A DNA stretch of 64,000 bases from assembly GCA_001898485.1 (NCBI GenBank), contig MKTY01000017.1:1-64000 (forward strand), given 5' to 3'. Positions 16,759 through 24,172 of this stretch are shown here, in pieces. The DNA is from Sphingobacteriales bacterium 46-32 (GTDB lineage: Bacteria > Bacteroidota > Bacteroidia > Chitinophagales > Chitinophagaceae). Within the stretch, counting starts at the first letter, position 1; the number at the start of each line of letters is the position of its first letter. Under the pieces are notes generated by a model. The model ran no database searches, was not told where the DNA came from, and worked only from the letters and a program-made list of their open reading frames with translations. Made by a program: the position numbers and the translations under genes.

Positions 16759-17703
16759 TTAGTTCGCCGGATTGATGGAAGCCAGGTTGAGCTGTACTGC
16801 CACCAGTTCGTTTCTATGCGGAATGGATGATTGTGCACCGAGCCTTGTTACCGAAATAGCCGCCGCCTCACAGGCAAATCCTACCGCCGCTTCCAGGTCA
16901 CGCCCTTCGGATAGCGCTACAGCCAGCGCTCCATTGAATACATCGCCCGCAGCGGTGGTATCTACTGTTTCTACTTCGCGCGCTCTGACAAGGCTGATCT
17001 TCTTTCCATCACAGATCACCGCACCCAGCGGTCCCATGGTGACCACTACATTTTTTACACCCATCGAGCAGATGGCCAGGGCAGCACGACCGGCCGAATC
17101 AATATCCGTCACGTCCATACCGGCAATCATGGCCGCCTCTGTTTTGTTGGGAGTAAGAATATCGACCTGGCTCAGCATATCGGCAGGTAATGCAGCAGCC
17201 GGTGCAGGGTTAAGGATTACTTTCACTCCTTTGCCAGCTGCATATGCAACCACGTGCTGCACGGTAAGCAGCGGAATTTCGAGTTGCAGCAATACAATAC
17301 CAGCTGTTTCAATTTCTTTCAGGGCTGATGCAATGTCTTCGTCTTTGAGGTGAGCATTGGCGCCGGAAGCAACCACGATGCTGTTTTCGCCGGCTTTGTC
17401 GACAGTAATAAGCGCTACACCGGAGGGGCGCTCATCATCGAAACGCAGATGAGTGATATCGATACCCTCGTTGCTGAACAGTTGAGAAAACTGTTTACCA
17501 AAAAGATCATTACCAAGTTTGGAGATAAAAACCACTTCGCCGCCCAGCCGGGCTACGGCTACTGCCTGGTTGGCACCTTTGCCACCGGCATTCATAAAAA
17601 AGGAACCGGATAAGACAGTTTCACCGGGTACGGGAATATGGTCTGTTTTAACCACCATATCCATATTGGAACTGCCCACAACTACAATTTTGGCTGATTT
17701 CAT
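16759..17703 (-). CDS. rbsK: Ribokinase
   Basis: 314 aa PfkB-family kinase with both signatures: GGKGANQAVAVARLGG near residues 40-55 and DTTAAGDVFNGALAVAL from residue 248, with Asp254 as the catalytic base. The start KIVVVGSSNMDMVVKTDHIPVPGET is typical of ribokinase rather than fructokinase or adenosine kinase. It makes ribose 5-phosphate from ribose in the cytoplasm. First gene of the operon: a -7 box lies about 40 bp upstream of the ATG. The operon also encodes a nucleoside hydrolase, closing the path from nucleoside to ribose 5-phosphate. Confidence 0.9.
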   Translation of the reverse strand: MKSAKIVVVGSSNMDMVVKTDHIPVPGETVLSGSFFMNAGGKGANQAVAVARLGGEVVFISKLGNDLFGKQFSQLFSNEGIDITHLRFDDERPSGVALITVDKAGENSIVVASGANAHLKDEDIASALKEIETAGIVLLQLEIPLLTVQHVVAYAAGKGVKVILNPAPAAALPADMLSQVDILTPNKTEAAMIAGMDVTDIDSAGRAALAICSMGVKNVVVTMGPLGAVICDGKKISLVRAREVETVDTTAAGDVFNGALAVALSEGRDLEAAVGFACEAAAISVTRLGAQSSIPHRNELVAVQLNLASINPAN

Positions 17704-17741
17704 ACAGTAAGCTGTTAATAGATTTTTCGAATCGTTGTAGC

Positions 17742-17749
17742 CAAATGTA
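17742..17749 (-). promoter_or_regulatory. -7 promoter element of the ribose/nucleoside operon
   Basis: Reads TACATTTG on the minus strand, an exact TAnnTTTG match. It lies 38 bp before the rbsK ATG. A TTG lies 16 bp farther upstream, a shorter spacing than the usual 19-20, so only the -7 box is firm. The 157 bp beyond (to 17906) are very AT-rich and shared with the divergent gene. Confidence 0.6.
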
Positions 17750-17906
17750 TTGGTTGTTTATTTGCCAACCGGGGCCAAAAAAATACGATTTTGGAAATCC
17801 TGATTTTATCAAAAATTCATTATTATAGTATAACTATTTGACAAATAATAAATTAATATTACCAATTAATGACGAAATCATTAATTTTAGATAAAATTGC
17901 AAACGT

Positions 17907-19385
17907 ATGTCTCTATTGCCGGCTATCCGCCTGGTGCAATCCTTATCGGGGTCTGAAAAGCGTTTCTTCAAGCTCAATACCCGCCAGCAGAGGGGAGAAA
18001 AAGATTACCAGGAATTGTTTGACATTATCTGTAGCAGTGGTCCGCAGTCAGAAGAAATTGCGATGCGTTTCAAAACAGCCTTTCCCAAAAGCAATGTAGA
18101 TAATACCGCTCGCTACCTGGTACGTGTACTCACCGATTGTCTTATTCAGCAACGCACACAAAAAGACGGTTTCTTTCAGCTGTTTCAGGGCATCATGCGG
18201 GTAAAAGTGTTGCAGGAGCGGGCTCTCCCCGAAGAAGGATACAGGGAACTGAAACGTATACGTGAAAATGCCAACCGTCATCAACAACACTTCATTGAAT
18301 ACCTTACCTACCGATACGAACTGGATCATCTCTCCGGCACCGGCTTTGCAGATGTTAGCGATAGCCAACTGGTGCAAACACAAATGAAAGCACGTGAGGT
18401 ATTAAAAAGTATGAATCATGTGCAGGATCATCACTCCCTGTTTGAAATGATGAAATACCGGCTCCTGCATGCCGGTCAGATCCTGGCAGATGAAGATCGC
18501 AAAAAGCTCAACGACCTTATGCTGAGCGAAATGATCCTGATGACGGGAAAAACGAAAAACATCTTTGCCACGCAAAAACTGCACCTGCTCTTTCAATCGT
18601 ATTTCCTGACCAATATCGGCGATTTCTCTTCTGCACTTAAAACCTATCGCGAGCTCAACAAACTGTTTGAAGACAACCTGCCATTGCTCGATCATCCGCC
18701 ACTCGACTACCTCTCCGCCCTCGATGGCATCATCACCAGCCTGGGTATGCTGAAAAATTTTGAGGAGATCCGGTATTATACTACCCGGCTGCAGCAACTG
18801 GACCAACCGGCATATCCCGAATATTTCCGCTATCAATTGCGCAAAACCATACTGGCTGTACAACTATCTATTCATACCGCTACCGGACAATATGAAAAAG
18901 CCCGGGAAATACTCAACGAAACCGGTAAAGACCTGATTACTGCTTATGGCATGGTGAATGAAGAAAAACAATGGGAACTCTATTTCTATGCAGCGCTTAG
19001 TCATTTCGGTTGTGGCGATCTGAAAAAAGCACATAAATGGCTGGGCGAAGTCATGCAACTTTACAAACCACAGCCCAACCTGCTGATATGTAAAGCAGCG
19101 CGTTTACTCAACATCATCATTTATCATGAAATGGGTGATGCGGATTATATCAGCTACGAAATCCGCGCGTATACCCGTTTTTTTCACCGCCCGCAATCAC
19201 CGCGACTGCAAACAGAAACCGCCTTGCTTAAACTTCTGCAACTCTCCCCTACCCCTGCCCTGAAGCTGCGGCCAACGGCCACCCTTAAAAAATTGCAGGA
19301 AAAGATTGATCAATTGAAAAATGATAAATACGAGCAGCAGTTGCTGCGCTATTTTGATTTTGCGGGGTGGATGAAAAAATATTAA
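17907..19385 (+). CDS. Conserved Bacteroidota protein of unknown function, TPR-like helical
   Basis: 492 aa, no signal peptide or membrane segment, almost entirely helical. It opens LLPAIRLVQSLSGSEKRFFK, an opening I associate with a Bacteroidota family of unnamed helical-repeat proteins. Repeated helix pairs in the middle (QKLHLLFQSYFLTNIGDFSS, YFYAALSHFGCGDLKKAHKW) look TPR-like, suggesting a protein-binding role. Divergent from the ribose operon across a 200-bp AT-rich gap, a common place for a regulator, but no DNA-binding motif is evident. Followed by a GC-rich hairpin. Confidence 0.55.
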   Translation: MSLLPAIRLVQSLSGSEKRFFKLNTRQQRGEKDYQELFDIICSSGPQSEEIAMRFKTAFPKSNVDNTARYLVRVLTDCLIQQRTQKDGFFQLFQGIMRVKVLQERALPEEGYRELKRIRENANRHQQHFIEYLTYRYELDHLSGTGFADVSDSQLVQTQMKAREVLKSMNHVQDHHSLFEMMKYRLLHAGQILADEDRKKLNDLMLSEMILMTGKTKNIFATQKLHLLFQSYFLTNIGDFSSALKTYRELNKLFEDNLPLLDHPPLDYLSALDGIITSLGMLKNFEEIRYYTTRLQQLDQPAYPEYFRYQLRKTILAVQLSIHTATGQYEKAREILNETGKDLITAYGMVNEEKQWELYFYAALSHFGCGDLKKAHKWLGEVMQLYKPQPNLLICKAARLLNIIIYHEMGDADYISYEIRAYTRFFHRPQSPRLQTETALLKLLQLSPTPALKLRPTATLKKLQEKIDQLKNDKYEQQLLRYFDFAGWMKKY

Positions 19386-19397
19386 TCCTCCCTCCCT

Positions 19398-19416
19398 GGC
19401 CTGTGTGACACAGGCC
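19398..19416 (+). terminator. GC-rich hairpin: terminator or REP-like element
   Basis: GGCCTGTG / CACAGGCC with loop TGA, extendable by four more pairs (CCCT...GGGG), 13 bp after the stop at 19385. It could terminate that gene. As it lies 66 bp before a REP-associated transposase gene, it could equally be that enzyme's substrate. Confidence 0.55.
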
Positions 19417-19481
19417 GGGGGAAAAAACATTAAAATTTTGTTTTTTTCACATGGCCAGCGGCAACGCTCCTGCTAATTTTA

Positions 19482-20084
19482 ATGATGCGTGAGCCGGTAC
19501 AAGTGAGCGAAAGAAGAAAGTCGCAGATGGATTTGGGTGAAACTTATTTCTGGACTGCTTCCATTCATAAATGGAACAAACTGCTATGGAATGACGCTTA
19601 CAAAGATATTATCATCAACTCATGGGATTATTTGTCCGGCAAAGGTAAAATTGATGTGTTTGGGTTTGTTATCATGCCCACTCATTTGCATTGTATCTGG
19701 CGGATGAACGAAATGAATGGAAGAGAAAAGCCACATGCTTCCTTCATGAAATTCACTGCGCATGCATTTGAAAGAAAGTTGCTGGCAGAGTCTCCCCGGT
19801 TATTAAAAGGCTATCGCATTAAAGCATGTGACCGGCAATATCATTTCTGGCAACGCGACTCACTCGCCGTACGATTATACAACCACCGGATTGCCAGGCA
19901 GAAACTAAATTATATTCACCAAAATCCCTTGGGCTCCTACTGGCAGCTGGTCAAACATCCCTGCGACTACAAATACTCTTCAGCACCGTTTTATGAATAT
20001 GATCAAAAAAACTTTTCTTTCCTGAAGGACCTTTGGCAGGTATTCCCGACCGATTATGGGATTAATTCTTTCAACAACCGCTGA
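19482..20084 (+). CDS. REP-associated tyrosine transposase (RAYT, Y1 family)
   Basis: 200 aa. HUH motif as THLHCIW, preceded by GFVIMP. The catalytic Tyr is in QKLNYIHQNP. The domain end (HPCDYKYSSAPFY) is also typical of TnpA_REP/IS200-like enzymes. RAYTs nick single-stranded DNA at REP hairpins. This copy is intact, single, without flanking IS ends, as is usual for domesticated RAYTs. Short hairpins lie upstream (19398-19416 and an AGCG/CGCT stem near 19457). Its last 31 bp overlap the 3' end of aat on the other strand. Not the same as the N-terminal fossil in the 450-bp repeats, whose sequence differs. Confidence 0.85.
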   Translation: MMREPVQVSERRKSQMDLGETYFWTASIHKWNKLLWNDAYKDIIINSWDYLSGKGKIDVFGFVIMPTHLHCIWRMNEMNGREKPHASFMKFTAHAFERKLLAESPRLLKGYRIKACDRQYHFWQRDSLAVRLYNHRIARQKLNYIHQNPLGSYWQLVKHPCDYKYSSAPFYEYDQKNFSFLKDLWQVFPTDYGINSFNNR

Positions 20085-20701
20085 AACTCCTTTCCTTCAA
20101 TCATCTCCGCTCCCATGCTTTCGAGATAAGGGGTATGCACCTGGCAATCGATCAGCTCCACTCCTTCCATTTCCAGTACCTGTACATAGCGGGCAAATGC
20201 ATAACGCGAAGCATTCGAGATAAGGCTGAACATACTTTCACCAAAAAACACTTTTCCCATACGGATACCATAAAGTCCGCCGACTAGTTCACCTTCATAC
20301 CACACTTCGGCACTGTGCGCATAACCCAGCGCATGCAGCCTGTTGTAAGCGAGTTGCACTTCATCGGTGATCCAGGTACCATCCTGTCCCGCGCGGGGGA
20401 CGTATTTGCAGGCTGCTATTACCTGAGCAAAAGCTTTGTTGATCGTAAACTCCAATGCATCACGCTTCAGCAAGGGCTTTACAGATTTGCTGATACGCAG
20501 TCTTTCGGGAAAAAGAACAAACCGGGGATCGGGACACCACCAGAGTATGACATCACCATCGTACCAGGGAAAGATGCCGTTGCGATAGGCCAGCAGGAGT
20601 CGCTCTGTGCTGAGGTCGCCACCCATAGCCAGCAGTCCATCGGGTTCAGCAAGGGAAACAGGCGGAAAATAAAGCTCCCTGTCAAGCACAAAAAGCGACA
20701 T
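20054..20701 (-). CDS. aat: Leucyl/phenylalanyl-tRNA--protein transferase
   Basis: 215 aa, usual length. Family marks: GLLAMGGDLS, GIFPWYDGDVILWWCPDPR, TWITDEVQLAYNRLHALGYAHS, GGLYGIRMGKVFFGESMFS and IDCQVHTPYLESMGA. It attaches Leu or Phe to N-terminal Lys/Arg, creating N-degrons. It lies 46 bp downstream of clpS, whose product delivers those substrates to ClpAP, so the two form an N-degron pathway pair on one strand. Its 3' end overlaps the RAYT gene by 31 bp. Confidence 0.95.
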   Translation of the reverse strand: MSLFVLDRELYFPPVSLAEPDGLLAMGGDLSTERLLLAYRNGIFPWYDGDVILWWCPDPRFVLFPERLRISKSVKPLLKRDALEFTINKAFAQVIAACKYVPRAGQDGTWITDEVQLAYNRLHALGYAHSAEVWYEGELVGGLYGIRMGKVFFGESMFSLISNASRYAFARYVQVLEMEGVELIDCQVHTPYLESMGAEMIEGKEFQRLLKELIP

Positions 20702-20747
20702 AAGCCTGAGTATATGCGGTAATAATTACCGGAAAGAAGAAATCAGA

Positions 20748-21050
20748 TTAATTAGCCACTACTTCTACGGTAGCACCAATGCCACGGTCGGTAATTGCAT
20801 CGCACATAGGTTTCAGCTCTTCATAAGAGCCATTTTTGACGGCGCATTTACCTTTATAGTGAATGAGGTAAGAACATTGTTCGGCCTGCTCGGGTGTATG
20901 ACCACACACTTGAACAAGCGTTTCTATCACCCAGTCAAAAGTGTTCACATCATCGTTCCACACAATGAGGCTGCAACCTTCATCTTCGAGGGTCAGTACT
21001 TCTGTTTCCTCCTGTGCATCTGTGAATATCTGGTTCCCAGTCAAAGCCAT
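20748..21050 (-). CDS. clpS: ClpS adaptor of the Clp protease
   Basis: 100 aa from the Met at 21050. The core VWNDDVNTFDWVIETLVQVC contains the N-D-D and hydrophobic pocket of ClpS, followed by the HxxGKC motif (HYKGKCAVKNG) and the closing IGATVEV. The reading frame stays open to 21143, but ClpS proteins are about 90-110 aa and a -7 box at 21067-21074 supports the downstream start. It recognises N-degrons and passes them to ClpA/ClpC. Upstream neighbour of aat. Confidence 0.9.
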   Translation of the reverse strand: MALTGNQIFTDAQEETEVLTLEDEGCSLIVWNDDVNTFDWVIETLVQVCGHTPEQAEQCSYLIHYKGKCAVKNGSYEELKPMCDAITDRGIGATVEVVAN

Positions 21051-21066
21051 TGAAAAAACCTTTTGC

Positions 21067-21074
21067 CAAAAATA
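21067..21074 (-). promoter_or_regulatory. -7 element before clpS
   Basis: TATTTTTG on the minus strand matches TAnnTTTG. It lies 16 bp upstream of the chosen ATG (21050) and inside the longer open frame, so transcription from here would exclude the longer start. No clear -33 partner. Confidence 0.4.
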
Positions 21075-21377
21075 AGCATTCTCCGGTTTTTTTAAAAGTG
21101 TCTCCGCAACCATTACCCGCCCTAAAAAGTTCGGTTTGGGCAAAAGAGAAAGGCGTAAAAAAATAACCCTTACAGATTATTGATTTCTAACCTCCTATGT
21201 ATTTCATTTACCCGCAGCCCCTCTTCACACCTGCAGGGGCCGAAAAGAGAAAAGGAAAATTTAGAGGAAATGTCAAAAAATCGCCGGCGCTCAACGATTA
21301 ATACCCGCAATTGAGCAAATCATTCACTGCAACTGACTGTACAACTGAATTGGCTGCCGGGCCCCGACCCTACCCGG
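21075..21377. other. Gap between clpS and a lipoprotein gene
   Basis: Holds only the non-coding extension of the clpS frame and a hairpin at 21217-21240 (GCCCCT / AGGGGC, loop 12). No gene supported on either strand. Confidence 0.5.
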
Positions 21378-21385
21378 TAGTTTTG
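21378..21385 (+). promoter_or_regulatory. -7 element before the lipoprotein at 21404
   Basis: TAGTTTTG, exact TAnnTTTG, 18 bp before the ATG at 21404. It favours that start over the Met at 21311. Confidence 0.5.
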
Positions 21386-21403
21386 GGAAATAAATCACCA
21401 AGC

Positions 21404-22144
21404 ATGAAACGTTTTTTCTCCCTCCTGCTGCTGCCCATCAGCCTGCTGACTGTTCTGGCATCCTGCAGTAAGGATAAGGAAAACAGCCAGCCCTCTGAGA
21501 CCAACCCTGTCTTGTTGCTGCAATTTCAGGGTGCCTACCTGCAAGCCGGCCAAATCGACTCTGCCCAACTGGTCTGGAAAGAAGGCGCAGAAACGCGCCA
21601 GGTAAAATTTACACAGCGCAACGACAGCCTGTTTATCCCCCTGGGCGACCTGCCGGATGGCCCGCGCAGTTATGAGCTGCTCATTTTTGCCCAAAAGCGC
21701 TATGCCAATCAATACCAGGGCATCTGGAAAAAGCAACAATTGCTCAGCCTGCCAGCCAGCCGGTCAATTACCGTGGCGGCCCCCGCCAGTTTTACCGATA
21801 CCGACTGGAAACCCCGGACAAGGCTCAAAGATGCCATTGGGCATGAAGCCATCATTGCCCTGCGCCCCGATGACCCTTATTTCTTTATCTTTTCTGCCAC
21901 TCATAGCGTTCAGAACTATGTACTGGAACGTACCTACTGGAATACGATCGGTGGCCCGCGAACCGTTGCCAGCAAGACCTGGGAATGCAAAGACGGCTGT
22001 GTGAACCGCCCCAATGAAACCTTCTTCACCGATTTTGTACAACGCATAGGCACCCAGCCCTGGAATCATATTTCGCTGGTAGTAGTCTTTGAAACAGATC
22101 CTGCCGGCGGAGCGTGGATACTGAACCTGGAGTGGGAACCCTGA
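21404..22144 (+). CDS. Lipoprotein of unknown function
   Basis: 246 aa from the Met at 21404. The frame is open from 21311, but the signal peptide begins here (MKRFFSLLLLPISLLTVLASC) and a -7 box lies just upstream. After the Cys comes SKDKE, an acidic/Lys patch compatible with surface export. The mature part is beta-rich (FQGAYLQAGQIDSAQLVWKE, QRNDSLFIPLGDLPDGPRSY), with two cysteines near the C-terminus (WECKDGCVN). I recognise no family. Transcribed alone toward the tRNA gene. Confidence 0.65.
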   Translation: MKRFFSLLLLPISLLTVLASCSKDKENSQPSETNPVLLLQFQGAYLQAGQIDSAQLVWKEGAETRQVKFTQRNDSLFIPLGDLPDGPRSYELLIFAQKRYANQYQGIWKKQQLLSLPASRSITVAAPASFTDTDWKPRTRLKDAIGHEAIIALRPDDPYFFIFSATHSVQNYVLERTYWNTIGGPRTVASKTWECKDGCVNRPNETFFTDFVQRIGTQPWNHISLVVVFETDPAGGAWILNLEWEP

Positions 22145-22202
22145 GGGAGATGACAGTTAACAGATGACAGTTGACAGTAAGCAGAAAAAAGTAGTAAAAA
22201 AA

Positions 22203-22233
22203 TTTGGCCAACAAGTTGGCGTCCTTATCTTTG
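22203..22233 (+). promoter_or_regulatory. Promoter of tRNA-Val
   Basis: TTTG (22203-22206), exactly 19 bp, then TATCTTTG (22226-22233): a full match to the Bacteroidota -33/-7 consensus. The -7 box ends 18 bp before the mature tRNA 5' end. Confidence 0.85.
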
Positions 22234-22251
22234 CACTCCCAAAACGGAAAA

Positions 22252-22326
22252 GGGAGTTTAGCTCAGCTGGTTCAGAGCATCTGCCTTACAAGCAGAGGGT
22301 CGGCGGTTCGATCCCGTCAACTCCCA
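22252..22326 (+). tRNA. tRNA-Val (anticodon TAC)
   Basis: 75 nt. Acceptor arms GGGAGTT / AACTCCC with discriminator A, D arm GCTCAGCTGGTTCAGAGC, anticodon stem TCTGC/GCAGA with loop CTTACAA (anticodon TAC, reading GTA and other Val codons), T arm with loop TTCGATC. The 3' CCA is not encoded (CTCCCACAG follows). Flanked by its own promoter and terminator, so a single-gene unit. Confidence 0.97.
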
Positions 22327-22334
22327 CAGAATAC

Positions 22335-22362
22335 AAAAAACCTGGCTTTCGCCAGGTTTTTT
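22335..22362 (+). terminator. Terminator of tRNA-Val
   Basis: AAAAAACCTGGC, loop TTTC, GCCAGGTTTTTT: 12-bp stem ending in a T run, starting 9 bp after the tRNA. Confidence 0.92.
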
Positions 22363-22464
22363 GCGTTTAAAGGGTTTAAGAAGTTGAAAGGGTATAAAAT
22401 GTTCAAAGAAAATTGGGAATTACTAACGAAATCGAACAAACGAAATATCCGGCTAATCTAATCG

Positions 22465-22878
22465 TTGATGATAAGCATGAGCACCCGCCTTTCATTAACA
22501 TCATTCATTTTTGCTTTTTTCACCGTTGCTTACGGCCAAAATAGCCGCCCCCTCAACGATATACTCAATCAGATTTCGACACAATGGAAACTGGATTCAA
22601 ACTCCTGCAATGGATACCGATGTTCCGTTTGGAAAAAACTTTTACATGTAAAAACCGATTATGTCAGTAAAGATGCGATCCTGCTGAAACTAGGTAACCC
22701 TAATAGGATTCAAAAACTCTACAAGGGGTCTACCAACAAAAATTACGTCAGCTATACTTACTACGTCTATAAAGATGCCTGCCCGAACATTGATGTAGAT
22801 GGCATCGCAATAGAATTCGTTTTTGATGAACTTGAGCAGTTTCTGCTTGAAATAACCGAAGTGTTTTATTGCGGATAG
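22465..22878 (+). CDS. Small secreted protein of unknown function
   Basis: 137 aa with a cleavable signal peptide (hydrophobic SLTSFIFAFFTVAYG, cut before QNSRP). The mature part of about 110 residues has several cysteines (SNSCNGYRCSVW, KDACPN, FYCG) that could form periplasmic disulfides, and a pattern like small outer-membrane-assembly lipoproteins (DAILLKLGNPNRIQKLYKGS; compare the 'V...LGxPxxxxxxG' of SmpA/BamE-like folds). That likeness is weak. It stands alone between tRNA-Val and a barstar-like gene. Confidence 0.5.
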   Translation: MMISMSTRLSLTSFIFAFFTVAYGQNSRPLNDILNQISTQWKLDSNSCNGYRCSVWKKLLHVKTDYVSKDAILLKLGNPNRIQKLYKGSTNKNYVSYTYYVYKDACPNIDVDGIAIEFVFDELEQFLLEITEVFYCG

Positions 22879-22971
22879 ACATCTGTTACTTGCCCGATTT
22901 AAGCAATTCCAAAAGAAAACTAAAACTGCTAGGTATTTCTAATAATCCTACCTCCGGTTTCTTTACATTCG

Positions 22972-23103
22972 CTACATCCACTCCCTGTACTTCTTCAGAT
23001 TTTCATTGACCCCGTCAATATCAAACCGGTTCTTTTCCCAATCAGGATCATGAGCCAGTTCGTCAACATAAGATGATCTTGGTGAAATTTGTTTTTCAGC
23101 ATC
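22972..23103 (-). pseudogene. C-terminal coding fragment without a start
   Basis: A 43-codon minus-strand frame between two stops encodes a protein-like end (PRSSYVDELAHDPDWEKNRF then DIDGVNENLKKYREWM). It has no usable start codon and no continuation in neighbouring frames that I can see. It may be the tail of a decayed gene, possibly a toxin paired with the barstar-like gene at 23189, but chance is possible. Nothing else is evident in 22879-23188. Confidence 0.3.
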
Positions 23104-23188
23104 TCATAGTACCCCGGTACTGAAAACTTAGTTAACTACAACAGTAAAGCCGCTGATTTTCCCATATATTGCCAGACAACCTTATTAC

Positions 23189-23482
23189 ATGAACAGGAAC
23201 ACCATCTACATCAACGGAAGCAATTTCACTGACCTGGAAGGTTTTTATACAGAAGCAGATCGGGTGCTGACCCGGAATCTGGGATGGCAAACCGGTCACA
23301 ACCCTGATGCACTCAACGACCTCCTGAGAGGCGGATTTGGAGTGTATGAATATGAAGAACCTGTAACGATTGTATGGGAAAATTTTGATCAAAGTGTAGC
23401 TGCGCTTGGTCAACCGCTGATCAATACGATTCTTGAAATAATCGCTTCGCACGATCATATCACATTTATAAAAAAAAAATAA
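23189..23482 (+). CDS. Barstar-family ribonuclease inhibitor-like protein
   Basis: 97 aa, the usual barstar length. The pattern INGSNFTDLEGFYTEADRVL, then LGWQTGHNPDALNDLLRGGFG and PVTIVWENFD, matches barstar-like proteins (first strand, helix, the D-A-L-N-D-L-L helix that plugs the nuclease active site, then a strand). Such proteins bind and inhibit barnase-type or other toxins. No intact toxin is adjacent, so it may be an orphan immunity gene. Confidence 0.8.
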   Translation: MNRNTIYINGSNFTDLEGFYTEADRVLTRNLGWQTGHNPDALNDLLRGGFGVYEYEEPVTIVWENFDQSVAALGQPLINTILEIIASHDHITFIKKK

Positions 23483-23645
23483 CCCCAGAGCGCCAGCTGT
23501 TTTAAGTGTTTACCAATATTCCGCAGGTGGTTTTCCCTTTTAAACGAATAAATAAAAAACATTCGTGCGTTTTTTCATTACAAAACGATCGCAGCAGACA
23601 CTTACCAGTTTCCTGTAGTTTCATTACCATTTTTATCAACCAACG

Positions 23646-24098
23646 ATGAAAGCCATACTGTATTTTTTCTCTGCTGCCCTTGTTTTATCATCCTGCAGCA
23701 ATCAAACCAAAGAGCCAGCGCCGTCTCCGCTGGCCGGCACCTGGAAGATGATCTCAGCAACTACTATTAAGGGAAAAGACACGACCGTTGCCGACTATAC
23801 AACCGGAAAGGAGTTTATAAAAATCATAACCCCTTCGCATTTTTCCTTCCTGAGTCATGACCTCAACAGGGGGCAAGATTCAACGGCTTCGTTTGTAGCG
23901 GGTGGTGGCCGGGTAAAATTGGGCGAAGGAAAATATACGGAGTATCTCGACTACTGCAGCTTCCGCGGGTGGGAAGGCGGTGTGTTTGAACTCAACTATA
24001 CGATCAACGGTGATACACTTACCACATCGTCTGTTGAAAAAATAGAAAAACTGGGCATTGATCAGCTGAATATGGAGAAGCTTGTGAAAGTAAGGTAG
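23646..24098 (+). CDS. Lipocalin-like lipoprotein
   Basis: 150 aa. Lipobox LVLSSCSN (Cys about 17), then the lipocalin-like opening PLAGTWKMIS, followed by KEFIKIITPSHFSFLSHD and a GGGRVKLGEGKYTEYLDYC strand pair. This is the pattern of small Bacteroidota lipocalin-like (DUF4488-type) proteins: G-x-W, 'K-I-I-T..HF', 'GG.Y...Y.E'. The ligand is unknown. Probably monocistronic. It ends in a hairpin shared with the convergent esterase gene. Confidence 0.6.
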   Translation: MKAILYFFSAALVLSSCSNQTKEPAPSPLAGTWKMISATTIKGKDTTVADYTTGKEFIKIITPSHFSFLSHDLNRGQDSTASFVAGGGRVKLGEGKYTEYLDYCSFRGWEGGVFELNYTINGDTLTTSSVEKIEKLGIDQLNMEKLVKVR

Positions 24099-24146
24099 AA
24101 GGCATAGGGTAAAAGGAGGAAGGGGTAAAACCTTCTGCCTTCCACC
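24094..24146. terminator. Shared inverted repeat between convergent genes
   Basis: GGTAGAAGGCA (24094-24104) pairs with TGCCTTCCACC (24136-24146, one G-T). The space between is a purine-rich GGGTAAAAGG-type run. It lies between the convergent stops at 24098 and 24173. Probably a bidirectional terminator. Confidence 0.45.
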
Positions 24147-24172
24147 TTTATACCTTTAAACCTTTATACTTT

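Noticed and set aside
22252-22326. tRNA-Val as attachment site of a genomic island
   Set aside because: No repeat of the tRNA 3' end and no integrase were found downstream within the window. The xerD at 50278 is the chromosomal dimer resolvase.
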